DNA of 64,000 nt from Marinomonas ushuaiensis DSM 15871. Its GTDB lineage: Bacteria; Pseudomonadota; Gammaproteobacteria; Pseudomonadales; Marinomonadaceae. The stretch spans positions 62,001-126,000 of the forward strand of contig NZ_JAMB01000009.1 of the NCBI RefSeq assembly GCF_000521805.1. Reading direction: 5' to 3'. Both the position numbers and the translations under genes were made by a program. The notes below the pieces were generated by a model that ran no database searches, had not been told where the DNA came from, and saw only the letters and a list, made by a program, of their open reading frames with translations. Within the stretch, counting starts at the first letter, position 1. Each line of letters opens with the position of its first letter. Positions 11,897 to 21,278 of this stretch are shown here, piece by piece.

Positions 11897-12295
11897 CTAT
11901 TTGTCGCTCATCGTTTTTCTTTTGAGGAAGTTGTGGAAGCCAAATCGGATAATTAACACTAATAGAACACCAAAGGCATCGGCGTAAAAATCGAGCCATT
12001 CACCATAGCGATTTACGCTAGGCTGAATCAGTTCAATGGCGCCACCCCAAAAGATGATAAACAGAGCCATATAAGCAAAGCGTTTAAATGGACCCAAAGC
12101 ACATATAAGTGTCCAGCCACCAAAGCCAATAATATGATGGAGTTTGTCTGAGCCTGGAGCTGGTGGAAGGTTTTCTGCAGGCAGAAGGGTGGCTAAACTA
12201 ATGATAAATCCACCAATAATAAAACCGGCAGTTTGCACTGCCGGAGAACATAACAATCGATAGAAACGAAAGATAAATGTTTTATCCATGACCAT
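11897..12295 (-). CDS. VanZ-like membrane protein
   Basis: About 132 aa with four hydrophobic segments. The conserved VanZ-like core is recognisable: GSDKLHHIIGFGGWTLICA, then GGAIELIQPSVNRYGEWLDFYADAFGVLLVLI, where the E-x-x-Q and D-x-x-A-D positions match the family. The frame is open further upstream into dbpA, but the first ATG past the dbpA stop (12295, or 12289 six bases on) fits the domain start. It lies directly behind dbpA on the same strand and is probably cotranscribed. VanZ-family proteins have no agreed function outside teicoplanin resistance; no resistance role is implied here. Confidence 0.8.
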   Translation of the reverse strand: MVMDKTFIFRFYRLLCSPAVQTAGFIIGGFIISLATLLPAENLPPAPGSDKLHHIIGFGGWTLICALGPFKRFAYMALFIIFWGGAIELIQPSVNRYGEWLDFYADAFGVLLVLIIRFGFHNFLKRKTMSDK

Positions 12296-12302
12296 GGTTT
12301 TC

Positions 12303-13685
12303 TTAGCGTAAAATACGCGCGCGAATGTTACGGCCTTTGATTTTTTTGTTTTCCAATTCATTGACAACTTTTTTCGCAACGTCATTATCGACTGAAACGT
12401 AAGCTCGAAAATCGAAAATATCAATTTTACCCACTTGGTTTTTATCCAAGCCGATACCTGCTGTGAGTGCGCCTAGAATATCGCCTGGGCGCAGTTTGTT
12501 TTTACGGCCAGCATCGAATGAGATGGTGGTTTTTTGTGGAATTAAACGATAATGAGCGTCTGCTTGTTCGAGTTCAATAAAGTTTGCCGTAGTGGAAAAG
12601 CGTTTTTCAATGTCACGAACTTTGTAATCGTCTTTTGACGTCACTAGGTTTACGGCAATACCAGCAGCACCTGCACGACCTGTTCGACCAATACGATGAG
12701 TATGAACATCGGTATCGCGTGTTGTGTCGTAGTTCACGACAAGATCAATTTCTTTCACGTCGATACCGCGAGCCGCTACGTCAGTTGCGACTAAGACACA
12801 GGTACTTTGGTTGCTGAAGCGAACCAATACTTGATCACGCTCTCGTTGCTCAAGGTCTCCATGGATCGCTTGCGCCGCGACTTTGTGGTCAACTAACCAA
12901 TCCGCTACCGCTTGGCATTCCGCTTTTGTGTTCGAAAAAACAATCGCTTGGCGTGGTTCAAAATGTTGTAGTGTGGCCAATAAAGTTTCGCATTTGTCTT
13001 TGTTTTCACTACGAACAAAAAATTGTTCTATATTTGGTTTTAGATCTTCGTCAGCTTCAACCTTGATGCTAATCGGATTGTTTTGGAACTCCGCGCTGAT
13101 GGCTTCAATGTCGTCGCTATAAGTGGCAGAGAATAAAAGGGTTTGACGGTTGTTTGGTGTTAGTTCGACGACTTCACGAATGCTGTCGACGAATCCCATA
13201 TCAAGCATTCGATCTGCTTCATCCAGTACTAAGGTGTTTAGTGCATTCAATCGCAATGTGCCTTTGCGAAGATGTTCCATCAAACGGCCCGGCGTACCTA
13301 CAACAATGTGAGCGCCATGTTCTAGTGAACCAATTTGTGGACCGAATGGCATACCGCCACATAAGCTTAATACTTTGATGTTGTCTTGATAGCGCGCGAC
13401 CTTACGGATCTCTTTGGAAACTTGGTCTGCTAATTCACGAGTAGGGCACATAACTAATGCTTGTACACCGAAGAAGCGAGGATTGATTTTAAGTAAAAGA
13501 CCAATGGCGAAAGCTAAGGTTTTACCACTGCCAGTTTGAGCTTGAGCAAGAATGTCTTTGCCATCAACAATTGCCGGTAAGCTTTGCTCTTGAACAGGCG
13601 TGAAAGTAGTGAATCCCATATCTGATAGCAAAGCTGTCAGTTTTGTTGGAAGAAGATTGGTTAAAGCATGGTTGAATTGGGTCAC
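12303..13685 (-). CDS. dbpA: ATP-dependent RNA helicase DbpA
   Basis: DEAD-box helicase of 460 aa that in E. coli remodels 23S rRNA helix 92 during 50S assembly. Motifs in order: Q motif (FTTFTPVQEQSLPAI), AQTGSGKT, PTRELA, TPGR, DEAD, SAT, and HRIGRTGRAG. The C-terminal ~75 residues (KLRPGDILGALTAGIGL, FDFRAYVSVD, KIKGRNIRARIL) are the DbpA RRM-like RNA-binding domain that gives rRNA specificity, which separates it from the second DEAD-box gene in this window (35237-36583). Confidence 0.95.
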   Translation of the reverse strand: MTQFNHALTNLLPTKLTALLSDMGFTTFTPVQEQSLPAIVDGKDILAQAQTGSGKTLAFAIGLLLKINPRFFGVQALVMCPTRELADQVSKEIRKVARYQDNIKVLSLCGGMPFGPQIGSLEHGAHIVVGTPGRLMEHLRKGTLRLNALNTLVLDEADRMLDMGFVDSIREVVELTPNNRQTLLFSATYSDDIEAISAEFQNNPISIKVEADEDLKPNIEQFFVRSENKDKCETLLATLQHFEPRQAIVFSNTKAECQAVADWLVDHKVAAQAIHGDLEQRERDQVLVRFSNQSTCVLVATDVAARGIDVKEIDLVVNYDTTRDTDVHTHRIGRTGRAGAAGIAVNLVTSKDDYKVRDIEKRFSTTANFIELEQADAHYRLIPQKTTISFDAGRKNKLRPGDILGALTAGIGLDKNQVGKIDIFDFRAYVSVDNDVAKKVVNELENKKIKGRNIRARILR

Positions 13686-13866
13686 AAAAGGCCTGTCTAA
13701 TAGAGTAAATAATGAAAGCAGGATAACAGAAATACACAGAAAATACCTTTCTTAACCATTTATTCAGTGTTGACTAGATGTTTTTTAGGTAAAGTATTTA
13801 ATTATGCAAAATATGATGTATTGCATAGACAAATTTTTTGTTTTTTAACATAATAATGGGTAAATA

Positions 13867-16206
13867 ATGGCCTCTTCACAGCACTATGTGAAAAGTAAAA
13901 AAATGCATTACGTCATATTAGCTGCTGTTTTTTTGTGCGGTGTAGTGACAAGTAGCACAATTTATTTAGAAGAATATAAGCACATTAGCTTCTCACAAAA
14001 AGAAGAAGGTATTTATTTTACTGAAAAGTTGAATGATGGCTTATCTCAACAAGCCTTAGTGTTGTCGTCTATTGCCTCTCTTATTTCATCTAGTAAAGAA
14101 GACGTTTCTCCAGAGCACTTTACGCGTTACCTTCAAAACCTTTCTATTCAATTTGATGCAGGGTTTTATTTTGCACAATATGTTCCTGCTAATAAAAAAG
14201 CCGATTACGAGGCTAAACAAAAAAATATATTAAAGGATGATAGCTTTGCTATTTATCCTGAAGGGGACAGATCGGGTTACCTTGCTCTTGGCCTTGGTTA
14301 CCCTGATAAACTGTCTTATGGTTATGATCTTTTATCTTCTGAGTATCGATACTCAGTCACTATTAGCCGTGCACGAACGTCATTAGCTTATGTCTTATCT
14401 GAACCCACTAACATCTTATTATCTGGCTGGGAGTCAGCAACTGGTACAGATACCTTTATCTTAAGAATGCCTATTTATTTACCTATTGATGTTCGTTCTT
14501 ACAAGCTAACAGATAAGTTTGGTTTTCACGGTATGGTGGGCACTTATTTCAAAATCAATGACTTGTTGAAGCAAAACGGCCTTTTAAAAAATGATCAAAT
14601 GTCCTATCGAATTGCTGATGTGAGTGATTCTGGTTCACTGGTTTGGTTTGCTGATTCGTCTTCTAAAGCATCTGCATGGGAAGAAGGTAAGTATGATACT
14701 CAGAAAGTCTATTTTGCCGGGCGTGAATGGCGTGTAGATACACGTTATTCGGCTGATATTATGAGTTTAATTCATTGGGGTTCGGTGGTTTGGCCGTTGG
14801 TTATTTTTGGCTTTATTGCTTTGTTTTTATTCTTTTATATGCACAAGCTTTCATCTGCGTATTATTTGGCTCTTAATTTATTGAATAAGAGAATTGAAAC
14901 GGATGAGCTAACGGGTTTGGCAAGTCGTTATCAGATTCAACAGCTTTTGACTGAATTAATAAAGAATAACCAGAAAAAAGATAAATGGGTTGCTACTTTT
15001 GTTCTTAATTTAGACCATTTTAAAACCATTAATGATGCATTTGGTCATGAAGTGGGAGATAAATTATTGGTAAAAGTTGGGCAGCGTCTTAATTCTGTTT
15101 TGCCTGACGAAGCTGTGGTTGGCTATTTAGGCGGTGATGCGTTCGTTGTCTTACTGGCAAACAGTCATGAGCATGATGTTTGTTATCTCAATGTGTTGGC
15201 GAAAGAAGTTATACAGCAAATTAGTCAGAGTTATTTTGTTGATGGTCGAACGTTAAATATTGGTTGTTCTATTGGTGTGGCTATGTATCCTGAGTTTGGA
15301 AAAGATGCTGTCACCTTGATTAAAAACGCAGATATGGCGGTTTATAAAGCGAAAACATTGGGTCGAGCAACTTACCATTTTTACGATGGCGAAATGGGTA
15401 AGCAGTTTACGCGTAATGTGCGAATAGAATCTCGACTAAGACAAGCTTTGCTTCATGAAAGTTTTGAGCTGCATTTTCAACCTAAAGTAGACATCATGAC
15501 CGAACGTTGTGTTGGTATGGAGGCTTTATTACGCTGGAATGATGATGAACTTGGTGTGGTTTCACCAGTTGAATTTATTCCGATTGCAGAGCAGACAGGT
15601 ATTATTCTAGCTTTAGGTGAGTGGGTCTTTGAGCAAGCTTTCCGACACATTGTAGAGTGGCAAGAACAAGGCATTTGTGTCCCTCCAATTGCCATTAATT
15701 GTTCTGCCGCACAATTAAAACGAGCTGATTTTCTGCCAAATATCTTAGCTTTGTTAGACAAATATAAAATTGATCCAAGCCTATTAGAAATTGAAGTGAC
15801 AGAATCTATTTTGATTGAAGATGCGGAAGGTTGTGCTGAACTTCTACGCCAGATTAGTCGTTTGGGGATCAAGTTGGCTATTGATGATTTTGGAACAGGC
15901 TACTCAAGTTTGAGTTATTTGAAAGACTTACCATTTGACTACATCAAGATTGATCAGGTTTTTATTCGAGATATCACAGAAGACAAAAATCATGCCGCTT
16001 TGACGCACGCTATTATTGGTTTAAGTCATAATTTAAACTTAAAAGTTATTGCCGAAGGCATTAGTGATGTAAAACAGTTAATCATGTTGCAAGAGTTTGG
16101 TTGTGATATTGGACAAGGTTACCTTTTCAGTAAGGCGATGGGGGCAAACTCCATGGGAAGCGATCCAATGATTATTGCTTTGAATGAGAAAGATAACCCT
16201 AATTGA
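13867..16206 (+). CDS. CHASE-GGDEF-EAL protein, probable c-di-GMP phosphodiesterase
   Basis: 779-aa membrane signalling protein. TM1 (about 13-33), a periplasmic CHASE sensor (about 40-295; ALGLGYPDKLSYGYDLLSSE and ILRMPIY are typical), TM2 (304-325), GGDEF (about 340-500), EAL (about 520-775). The cyclase signature reads GGDAF (422-426): the essential Glu of GG(D/E)EF is Ala, so cyclase activity is not expected. The EAL domain keeps its catalytic set: Glu552 (EALLRW), Asn611, Glu645, Asp673-Asp674 (IDDFGTGYSS), Lys694, and GQGYLFSK near the end. I infer a c-di-GMP phosphodiesterase with a regulatory GGDEF. It has its own terminator; no operon partner. Confidence 0.93.
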   Translation: MASSQHYVKSKKMHYVILAAVFLCGVVTSSTIYLEEYKHISFSQKEEGIYFTEKLNDGLSQQALVLSSIASLISSSKEDVSPEHFTRYLQNLSIQFDAGFYFAQYVPANKKADYEAKQKNILKDDSFAIYPEGDRSGYLALGLGYPDKLSYGYDLLSSEYRYSVTISRARTSLAYVLSEPTNILLSGWESATGTDTFILRMPIYLPIDVRSYKLTDKFGFHGMVGTYFKINDLLKQNGLLKNDQMSYRIADVSDSGSLVWFADSSSKASAWEEGKYDTQKVYFAGREWRVDTRYSADIMSLIHWGSVVWPLVIFGFIALFLFFYMHKLSSAYYLALNLLNKRIETDELTGLASRYQIQQLLTELIKNNQKKDKWVATFVLNLDHFKTINDAFGHEVGDKLLVKVGQRLNSVLPDEAVVGYLGGDAFVVLLANSHEHDVCYLNVLAKEVIQQISQSYFVDGRTLNIGCSIGVAMYPEFGKDAVTLIKNADMAVYKAKTLGRATYHFYDGEMGKQFTRNVRIESRLRQALLHESFELHFQPKVDIMTERCVGMEALLRWNDDELGVVSPVEFIPIAEQTGIILALGEWVFEQAFRHIVEWQEQGICVPPIAINCSAAQLKRADFLPNILALLDKYKIDPSLLEIEVTESILIEDAEGCAELLRQISRLGIKLAIDDFGTGYSSLSYLKDLPFDYIKIDQVFIRDITEDKNHAALTHAIIGLSHNLNLKVIAEGISDVKQLIMLQEFGCDIGQGYLFSKAMGANSMGSDPMIIALNEKDNPN

Positions 16207-16266
16207 TAAAAAATAAGTCGTGTTTTGCTATTTGGGCAGGCGACGATGAATAAAGCATCCTTTCTG

Positions 16267-16302
16267 AAAAAGGACTCAATGACAATATTGGGTCCTTTTT
16301 TT
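16267..16302. terminator. Bidirectional terminator between EAL and LysR genes
   Basis: AAAAAGGACTCAAT pairs with ATTGGGTCCTTTTT around a short loop (one G-T), with T runs on both strands. It separates the converging EAL gene and the LysR gene that closes the ABC transporter operon, and abuts the LysR stop codon. Confidence 0.88.
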
Positions 16303-16304
16303 GG

Positions 16305-17240
16305 TTAAAGAGGTCCGCTGCTACGTACTTTGTTTTTTAGTGCTTCCCAAAACTGTGTCAGGTTTGGGTTCTGATTAAGCTTGGAGCGGTACAAACGAAT
16401 TTCTAGTGGAATGTTCCAATTTCCTTCACCGGCTAAAGCCACTTTTCCGTAATTAAGTGTGTCCAGCATGAGGCGTTTTGGAATCCAGCCAATACCGTAA
16501 CCTTCTTTAACCATGGCTTTTATACTTACAGAGTGGTAATTCTCAGAGATGGTTTGTAGCTGTGGTACTTCTCTTTGCCTCTGTAAGTGATGATGAATCA
16601 CTGGCTGTAGAAACGAGTTTTCATAATAACCAATATAAGGAATCGGTTTACGCTTCGCACCTGGTAAGGTGAATTTAGGTTCACCTGAATCATCGGTTGC
16701 GCTACATGGGATTAAGGTTTCTTCGGCAATCACAATATGTTCATATTGTTCATCATCAATGGCGCGAATGAAGTTGATGGCAGGATGCCAATAACACAAC
16801 ATGATGTCGCACTTTTGATCGACTAATGAATTGACGAAGTCGATTCCAAGCCAAGAACTCGACTTCATATTGATGTCTAAATCCATCTCGATATCCTGAC
16901 AAAATGGTTCAATCACTTCTTTATAGAAACTTAAGAAAAGTGTTTGAGTCGTGACGAAGCGCACTTGAGACTCTTCTTGTTTCTTAATTTCTTGGCAACG
17001 CTCTTTAGTGTCTCTGAGTTGTCGAGTAATTAGCTCGGCACTTTGCAAAAAGACTTCACCTGCTGGAGTCAAAGACAAAGGCAAGGTGTTGCGATCTATC
17101 AAGGTGACGCGCATTTCTTCTTCGAGTAATTTAATGCGTCGACTAAACGTTGGTTGCGTGACGTTTTGCTCGTCGGCCGCACGGGAAAAGTGACGTGTTT
17201 TTGCGAGGGCAATAAAGTCCTCAAGCCATCTTATTTCCAT
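16305..17240 (-). CDS. LysR-family regulator (HypT/YjiE-like)
   Basis: 311 aa with an N-terminal winged helix (WLEDFIALAKTRHFSRAADEQNVTQPTFSRRIKLLEEEM) and a C-terminal effector-binding domain. The upstream frame is open to 17405 but the ATG at 17240 has a perfect AGGAGG site 5-6 nt before it. The W-L-x-D-F / QP-x-FSRRI / long RN...PL-LT pattern and C-terminal GIGWIPK segment resemble the E. coli HypT (hypochlorite-response) branch as I recall it; that assignment is tentative. It is the last gene behind the ABC transporter genes (38-bp gap), so it may regulate them or respond to the imported solute. Confidence 0.85.
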   Translation of the reverse strand: MEIRWLEDFIALAKTRHFSRAADEQNVTQPTFSRRIKLLEEEMRVTLIDRNTLPLSLTPAGEVFLQSAELITRQLRDTKERCQEIKKQEESQVRFVTTQTLFLSFYKEVIEPFCQDIEMDLDINMKSSSWLGIDFVNSLVDQKCDIMLCYWHPAINFIRAIDDEQYEHIVIAEETLIPCSATDDSGEPKFTLPGAKRKPIPYIGYYENSFLQPVIHHHLQRQREVPQLQTISENYHSVSIKAMVKEGYGIGWIPKRLMLDTLNYGKVALAGEGNWNIPLEIRLYRSKLNQNPNLTQFWEALKNKVRSSGPL

Positions 17241-17277
17241 GAAACCTCCTGACGCAAAGCAAGAACAGTCGAATGAA

Positions 17278-18288
17278 TCATATCCGTCCTTCCTCAATAG
17301 CATGACAGGCCACACTGCTGGAATCGCTCTGAAGCAACATCTTTGGTAATTCTTCATAGCAACGTTGGTTTGCGTGTGGACATCGAGCTTGGAACACACA
17401 GCCAATCGGTTTTTCTATTGGCGTTGGTACTTCACCAATCAACCGAATAGGTTGTGCTGTCGTGCTGTCTAATCGTGGGATAGCAGAGAGTAAGGCGCGA
17501 GTATAAGGGTGTTTTGGACTGCTAAATAGCTCTTTAGTTGGAGCTAATTCACACACTCGACCCAGATACATAACCGCCACTCTGGTGGCGAAGTGTTCTA
17601 CAACCGCTAAATCGTGGGTGATAAAAAGATAGCTAAGATTACGCTCTGCTTGCTTATCTATCATCAAGTTCAATACTTGTGCTTGAACAGAAACATCCAA
17701 TGCCGACAGAGGTTCATCAGCGACAATAAAGTCTGGCTCAACTGACAAAGCACGAGCAAGGCTAATACGCTGACGTTGCCCACCAGAAAATTCATGTGGA
17801 TAAGAATCTGAACTCGATGCAGAAATACCAACTGACGCCAAAAGCGTCTCGATTTTTTCATCAATCTCAATTCTAGAGAGTTGAGGTTGATGAAAAGCAA
17901 TCGGTTCGCTGAGGGTTTGATAGACGGTCATTCTAGGGTTTAAAGATGCATAAGGGTTTTGAAACACCATTTGCATACGACGACGGAAAAACATACGTTG
18001 GCGGTCATTGAGTTGATCGATACGTTGATCAAGATAATGTATTTCGCCAGCAGTGGGTTGTGTTAGCCCCATAATGGCGCGAGCAAGGGTTGATTTACCG
18101 CAACCTGTTTCACCAACAACACACAAGGTTTCGCCTTGGTTTATTGTCAAATTAACGCCATTGAGAGCATGAACGCTGTCTTTGTGTCGTGCTAGTTTGC
18201 CTTGACGAAAGCACCATTGTCCAAGCCAGCTTTCATTGGTTGAAAAGGACTTCTCTAGACCGCTAATTTGAATAAGAGGTGTTGCCAT
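17278..18288 (-). CDS. Peptide-type ABC transporter ATPase, DppF-like
   Basis: 336-aa cytoplasmic ATPase of the Opp/Dpp/Nik family. Walker A GETGCGKS, signature FSGGQRQRISLARAL, Walker B FIVADEPLSALDV and switch His in FITHDLAVV are all intact. The C-terminal oligopeptide-transporter tail with clustered cysteines (GCVFQARCPHANQRC), typical of the DppD/DppF pair, is present. Its ATG overlaps the stop of the preceding ATPase by one base (TAATG), indicating coupled translation. Pairs with the upstream ATPase to power the same importer. Confidence 0.92.
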   Translation of the reverse strand: MATPLIQISGLEKSFSTNESWLGQWCFRQGKLARHKDSVHALNGVNLTINQGETLCVVGETGCGKSTLARAIMGLTQPTAGEIHYLDQRIDQLNDRQRMFFRRRMQMVFQNPYASLNPRMTVYQTLSEPIAFHQPQLSRIEIDEKIETLLASVGISASSSDSYPHEFSGGQRQRISLARALSVEPDFIVADEPLSALDVSVQAQVLNLMIDKQAERNLSYLFITHDLAVVEHFATRVAVMYLGRVCELAPTKELFSSPKHPYTRALLSAIPRLDSTTAQPIRLIGEVPTPIEKPIGCVFQARCPHANQRCYEELPKMLLQSDSSSVACHAIEEGRI

Positions 18289-19286
18289 TAGCGATCCTCC
18301 TCATCTTGATTGGCGAAATCATTCACCATATCTTCTACTAAAAAACAGGCAACACTGGAAACACCGCTGTGAATAAAACTTGGTTGTTCTTGTTGGCATT
18401 TTTCTGTGGCGTAAGGGCAGCGAGGATGGAAGGCGCAGCCTGTCGGACGTTCGGTTAATGATGGCATGCTGCCTTGAATCTGATTAAGACGTTGGCCTGG
18501 TAATGTCATTTGCGGTAAGGCATTCAACAAACCTTGTGTGTAAGGGTGTTGAGGGTCGTTAATGATTTCAAGCGTCGGGCCTTCTTCTACAATGTGACCA
18601 GCGTACATTACCAAGGTACGCTCGGCGACTTTTGACACTACGCCAAGATCATGGCTGATTAACACTAGCGCAACACCATTGTCGCGGCAAATAGCGAGCA
18701 GCAGTTGAAGAATTTCTGCTTGAATTGTTACATCTAGGGCAGTGGTTGGCTCATCAGCAATGATGATGTCTGGGTTTAATAAAAGCACAGAGGCAATAAT
18801 GACCCGTTGTCGCATGCCTCCAGATAACTCATGTGGATATTGATCAAAACGCGTTTCTGGTGAAGCAATTTGTACGTTGTGCAATTTTTCAATGGCGATG
18901 TTGCGAGCATCTTTGTAAGTGATTTTAGTATGACTGCGTATGGTTTCGACCAGTTGATCGCCAATGGTAAGAACCGGGTTTAATGTCATCATTGGATCTT
19001 GGAATATCATGGCAATGCGCTTGCCACGGATTTCTTGCAACTGGCGCAAGTTCATCTTGGTAAGTTCTTTGTTTTCTAGTTTAATTGAGCCTGATTTTAT
19101 GTAGCCGGGCTTGCTGATTAAGTTGACGATTGAAAAGCCTAATATGGATTTTCCTGCACCGGATTCACCCACAATGGCAATGCGTTCTCCACGGTTGAGG
19201 GTGAAACTGACATCAATCAGAGCAGCCAGCTCTTGTTTTTTCATTTTAAAATTGACGTTTAGGTTACTGACGCTTAATAAATTCAT
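18288..19286 (-). CDS. Peptide-type ABC transporter ATPase, DppD-like
   Basis: 332-aa ATPase. Walker A GESGAGKS, signature LSGGMRQRVIIA, Walker B IIADEPTTALDV, switch LISHDLGVV; the C-terminal cysteine cluster (GCAFHPRCPYATEKC) is the family's iron-sulphur/structural tail. It starts 1 bp after the stop of the second permease gene and overlaps the next ATPase gene, so the five transporter genes form one tight operon. Substrate is set by the binding protein, not by this subunit. Confidence 0.92.
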   Translation of the reverse strand: MNLLSVSNLNVNFKMKKQELAALIDVSFTLNRGERIAIVGESGAGKSILGFSIVNLISKPGYIKSGSIKLENKELTKMNLRQLQEIRGKRIAMIFQDPMMTLNPVLTIGDQLVETIRSHTKITYKDARNIAIEKLHNVQIASPETRFDQYPHELSGGMRQRVIIASVLLLNPDIIIADEPTTALDVTIQAEILQLLLAICRDNGVALVLISHDLGVVSKVAERTLVMYAGHIVEEGPTLEIINDPQHPYTQGLLNALPQMTLPGQRLNQIQGSMPSLTERPTGCAFHPRCPYATEKCQQEQPSFIHSGVSSVACFLVEDMVNDFANQDEEDR

Positions 19287-19287
19287 A

Positions 19288-20226
19288 TTAGTCTTTATAC
19301 GTCCTTGGATTTAGGTGATCGCGTAACCAATCTCCAAGTAAATTCATCGCCAAAATCAAGATGATAAGAGTGGCGCTTGGAATAACACAAATCCACCATG
19401 AACCGGCGAACATATAAGAAAAACCCTCTGAAATAAGAGATCCAAGAGAAGGCTCTGTCGCTGGCATGCCAAGGCCTAAAAAGGACAGAGCGGCTTCGGC
19501 CACAATCGCATTGGCAATTTGTACTGTGAAAATGACCAACACGGGGGATAAGGTGTTTGGCAAGATATGACGAAACATAATGCGTTTTGAACTGATGCCC
19601 ATGACCCTTGCTGCATCGACATATTCTTTTTGCTTTTCAGCTAATACCGAGGCCCGGATAGTTCGAGCAAAAAGCGGCCATTCGGTTAAACCAATTACAA
19701 GTATGAGGATGACCATAGCTAATTGTTGATACATGGCGATGCCAAACAGAGACTGGAAAATAGCAAGGAAGACGATGGCAACCATCATATTGGAAAAAGA
19801 CAGTTGAATGTCGGCGCAGCGCATTAAAAAATTATCAACACGTCCACCTAAATACCCAGCCATCAAACCAATGCAAATGCCTAATGTCGCCTGTATTAGA
19901 ACAGCACAAATACCAATAGTGAGCGAAAGGCGAGTGCCGTATAAAATCACCGACAATAAATCTCTTCCTTGGGCATCGGTTCCCAATAGAAAGCGTGAAT
20001 CATGGCTTATCCAGCTAGGCGCAATTTCAGAGTTTATCAAATCCATAAAGGCTGGATCATTTACATCAAAAGGAGCAACCAAAGGCGCGAGTAAAGCAAC
20101 CAAACAATAAAAAATGAAAATGATCAGGGCCAGAACGGCAAGTTTGTCGCCAACAAAACCAGACCAAATATGATTCCAACGACTGCCTGCAATAGGGTGG
20201 ATAAGATCTTTTTTTGAATATTTCAT
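19288..20226 (-). CDS. Peptide-type ABC transporter permease, DppC-like
   Basis: 312-aa inner-membrane subunit with an N-terminal cytoplasmic/TM extension (FVGDKLAVLALIIFIFYCLVALLAPL) and a binding-protein-dependent permease domain. The EAA loop that docks the ATPase reads EYVDAARVMGISSKRIMFRHILPN. The frame runs open to 20532, but that part reads as basic nonsense overlapping the previous gene; the ATG at 20226 overlaps the DppB stop (ATGA), and the protein then has normal length. Confidence 0.92.
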   Translation of the reverse strand: MKYSKKDLIHPIAGSRWNHIWSGFVGDKLAVLALIIFIFYCLVALLAPLVAPFDVNDPAFMDLINSEIAPSWISHDSRFLLGTDAQGRDLLSVILYGTRLSLTIGICAVLIQATLGICIGLMAGYLGGRVDNFLMRCADIQLSFSNMMVAIVFLAIFQSLFGIAMYQQLAMVILILVIGLTEWPLFARTIRASVLAEKQKEYVDAARVMGISSKRIMFRHILPNTLSPVLVIFTVQIANAIVAEAALSFLGLGMPATEPSLGSLISEGFSYMFAGSWWICVIPSATLIILILAMNLLGDWLRDHLNPRTYKD

Positions 20227-21203
20227 AAGCCATGGCTCGCTAAACGTACGGTTGGATTTACTAAACCGTAAATCAAATCTACAACAGTGTTGGTGATAAC
20301 GAACATGCCTCCGACGACGATAAGATAAGCAGCGACAAGTGGTGTGTCGACTCGACTGACTGCATCCATAAATAAGAATCCCATCCCCGGCCATTGAAAA
20401 ATGGTTTCCGTTAAAATGGTATAAGCCACCAAAGTTCCTGCTTGAATGCCGCCAACGGTAATAACTGGCAGCATGGTGTTTTTTAAGGCGTGGATGAAAT
20501 AAATACGTTTGGCGGAAAGTCCTTTTGACCAAGCAAAGCGTATGTATTCAGATTGTAGAACATCCATCATTTCTGCTCGGATTAATCGAACAAAAATAGG
20601 CATAAGAGCAATGGCAAGCGAGAGACTAGGAAGAAGTAAATGGCTTAATCCGTCTTTGGTGAAGATGCCACTGTCCCATAAGCCTAATATTTCAGTGGTT
20701 TCTCCACGACCAAAACTTGGCGCTATGTTCCATTCCACGGAAAAGAGATAAACCATGAAAATCGCAATGATAAAAATAGGCACAGAAAGACCAATAGAGC
20801 TGATGATCATTAATAGACGAGATACAGGATGTTTGGGTTTGATCGCAGCTAAGACACCGCAGGGTGTGGCGACGATGATAATGAGTAAAATAGCGCAAAA
20901 AACCAGCTCTAATGTAGCTGGAAGTTTTTTTAAAATGACGTCTAAGGCTGGTTCTTTGTAGTGATAAGATGTACCAAGGTCGCCTTGAATTGCACCTTTG
21001 GCAAAGCGCCAGTATTGATTTAAGAAGCTATCATTTAGGCCCAACTGTTCGCGTAATTGTTCTCGTTCATCGGACGATACAGCCATGCTAACCATTTGTT
21101 GAACTGGGTCGCCTAGCTTATCTTGAATAGCAAAGCTAATCACACTAATGATGATCATAACAAAGCAAGCTTGTACTAAACGGCGAAGTAAGAAAATCAG
21201 CAT
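20223..21203 (-). CDS. Peptide-type ABC transporter permease, DppB-like
   Basis: 326-aa inner-membrane subunit with six predicted helices. N-terminus MLIFLLRRLVQACFVMIIISVISF is the standard DppB opening; the EAA loop is EYIRFAWSKGLSAKRIYFIHALKNTMLPVITV and the C-terminal FQWPGMGFLFMDAVSRVDTPLV is family-typical. It follows the binding-protein gene by 75 bp and is coupled to the next permease by ATGA. Heterodimerises with the DppC-like subunit. Confidence 0.93.
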   Translation of the reverse strand: MLIFLLRRLVQACFVMIIISVISFAIQDKLGDPVQQMVSMAVSSDEREQLREQLGLNDSFLNQYWRFAKGAIQGDLGTSYHYKEPALDVILKKLPATLELVFCAILLIIIVATPCGVLAAIKPKHPVSRLLMIISSIGLSVPIFIIAIFMVYLFSVEWNIAPSFGRGETTEILGLWDSGIFTKDGLSHLLLPSLSLAIALMPIFVRLIRAEMMDVLQSEYIRFAWSKGLSAKRIYFIHALKNTMLPVITVGGIQAGTLVAYTILTETIFQWPGMGFLFMDAVSRVDTPLVAAYLIVVGGMFVITNTVVDLIYGLVNPTVRLASHGL

Positions 21204-21278
21204 TGGGTGATTTTTTTCCTTTTGATCATTGTAATTGTGTCTCTTTGTAAGTCTGCTGAAAAGTGCTTCGTGTGTTCG

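Noticed and set aside
20227..20532. N-terminal 102-residue extension of the DppC-like permease
   Set aside because: It is rich in Arg, His and Ser and overlaps dppB in another frame; the ATGA overlap at 20226 gives the normal start.
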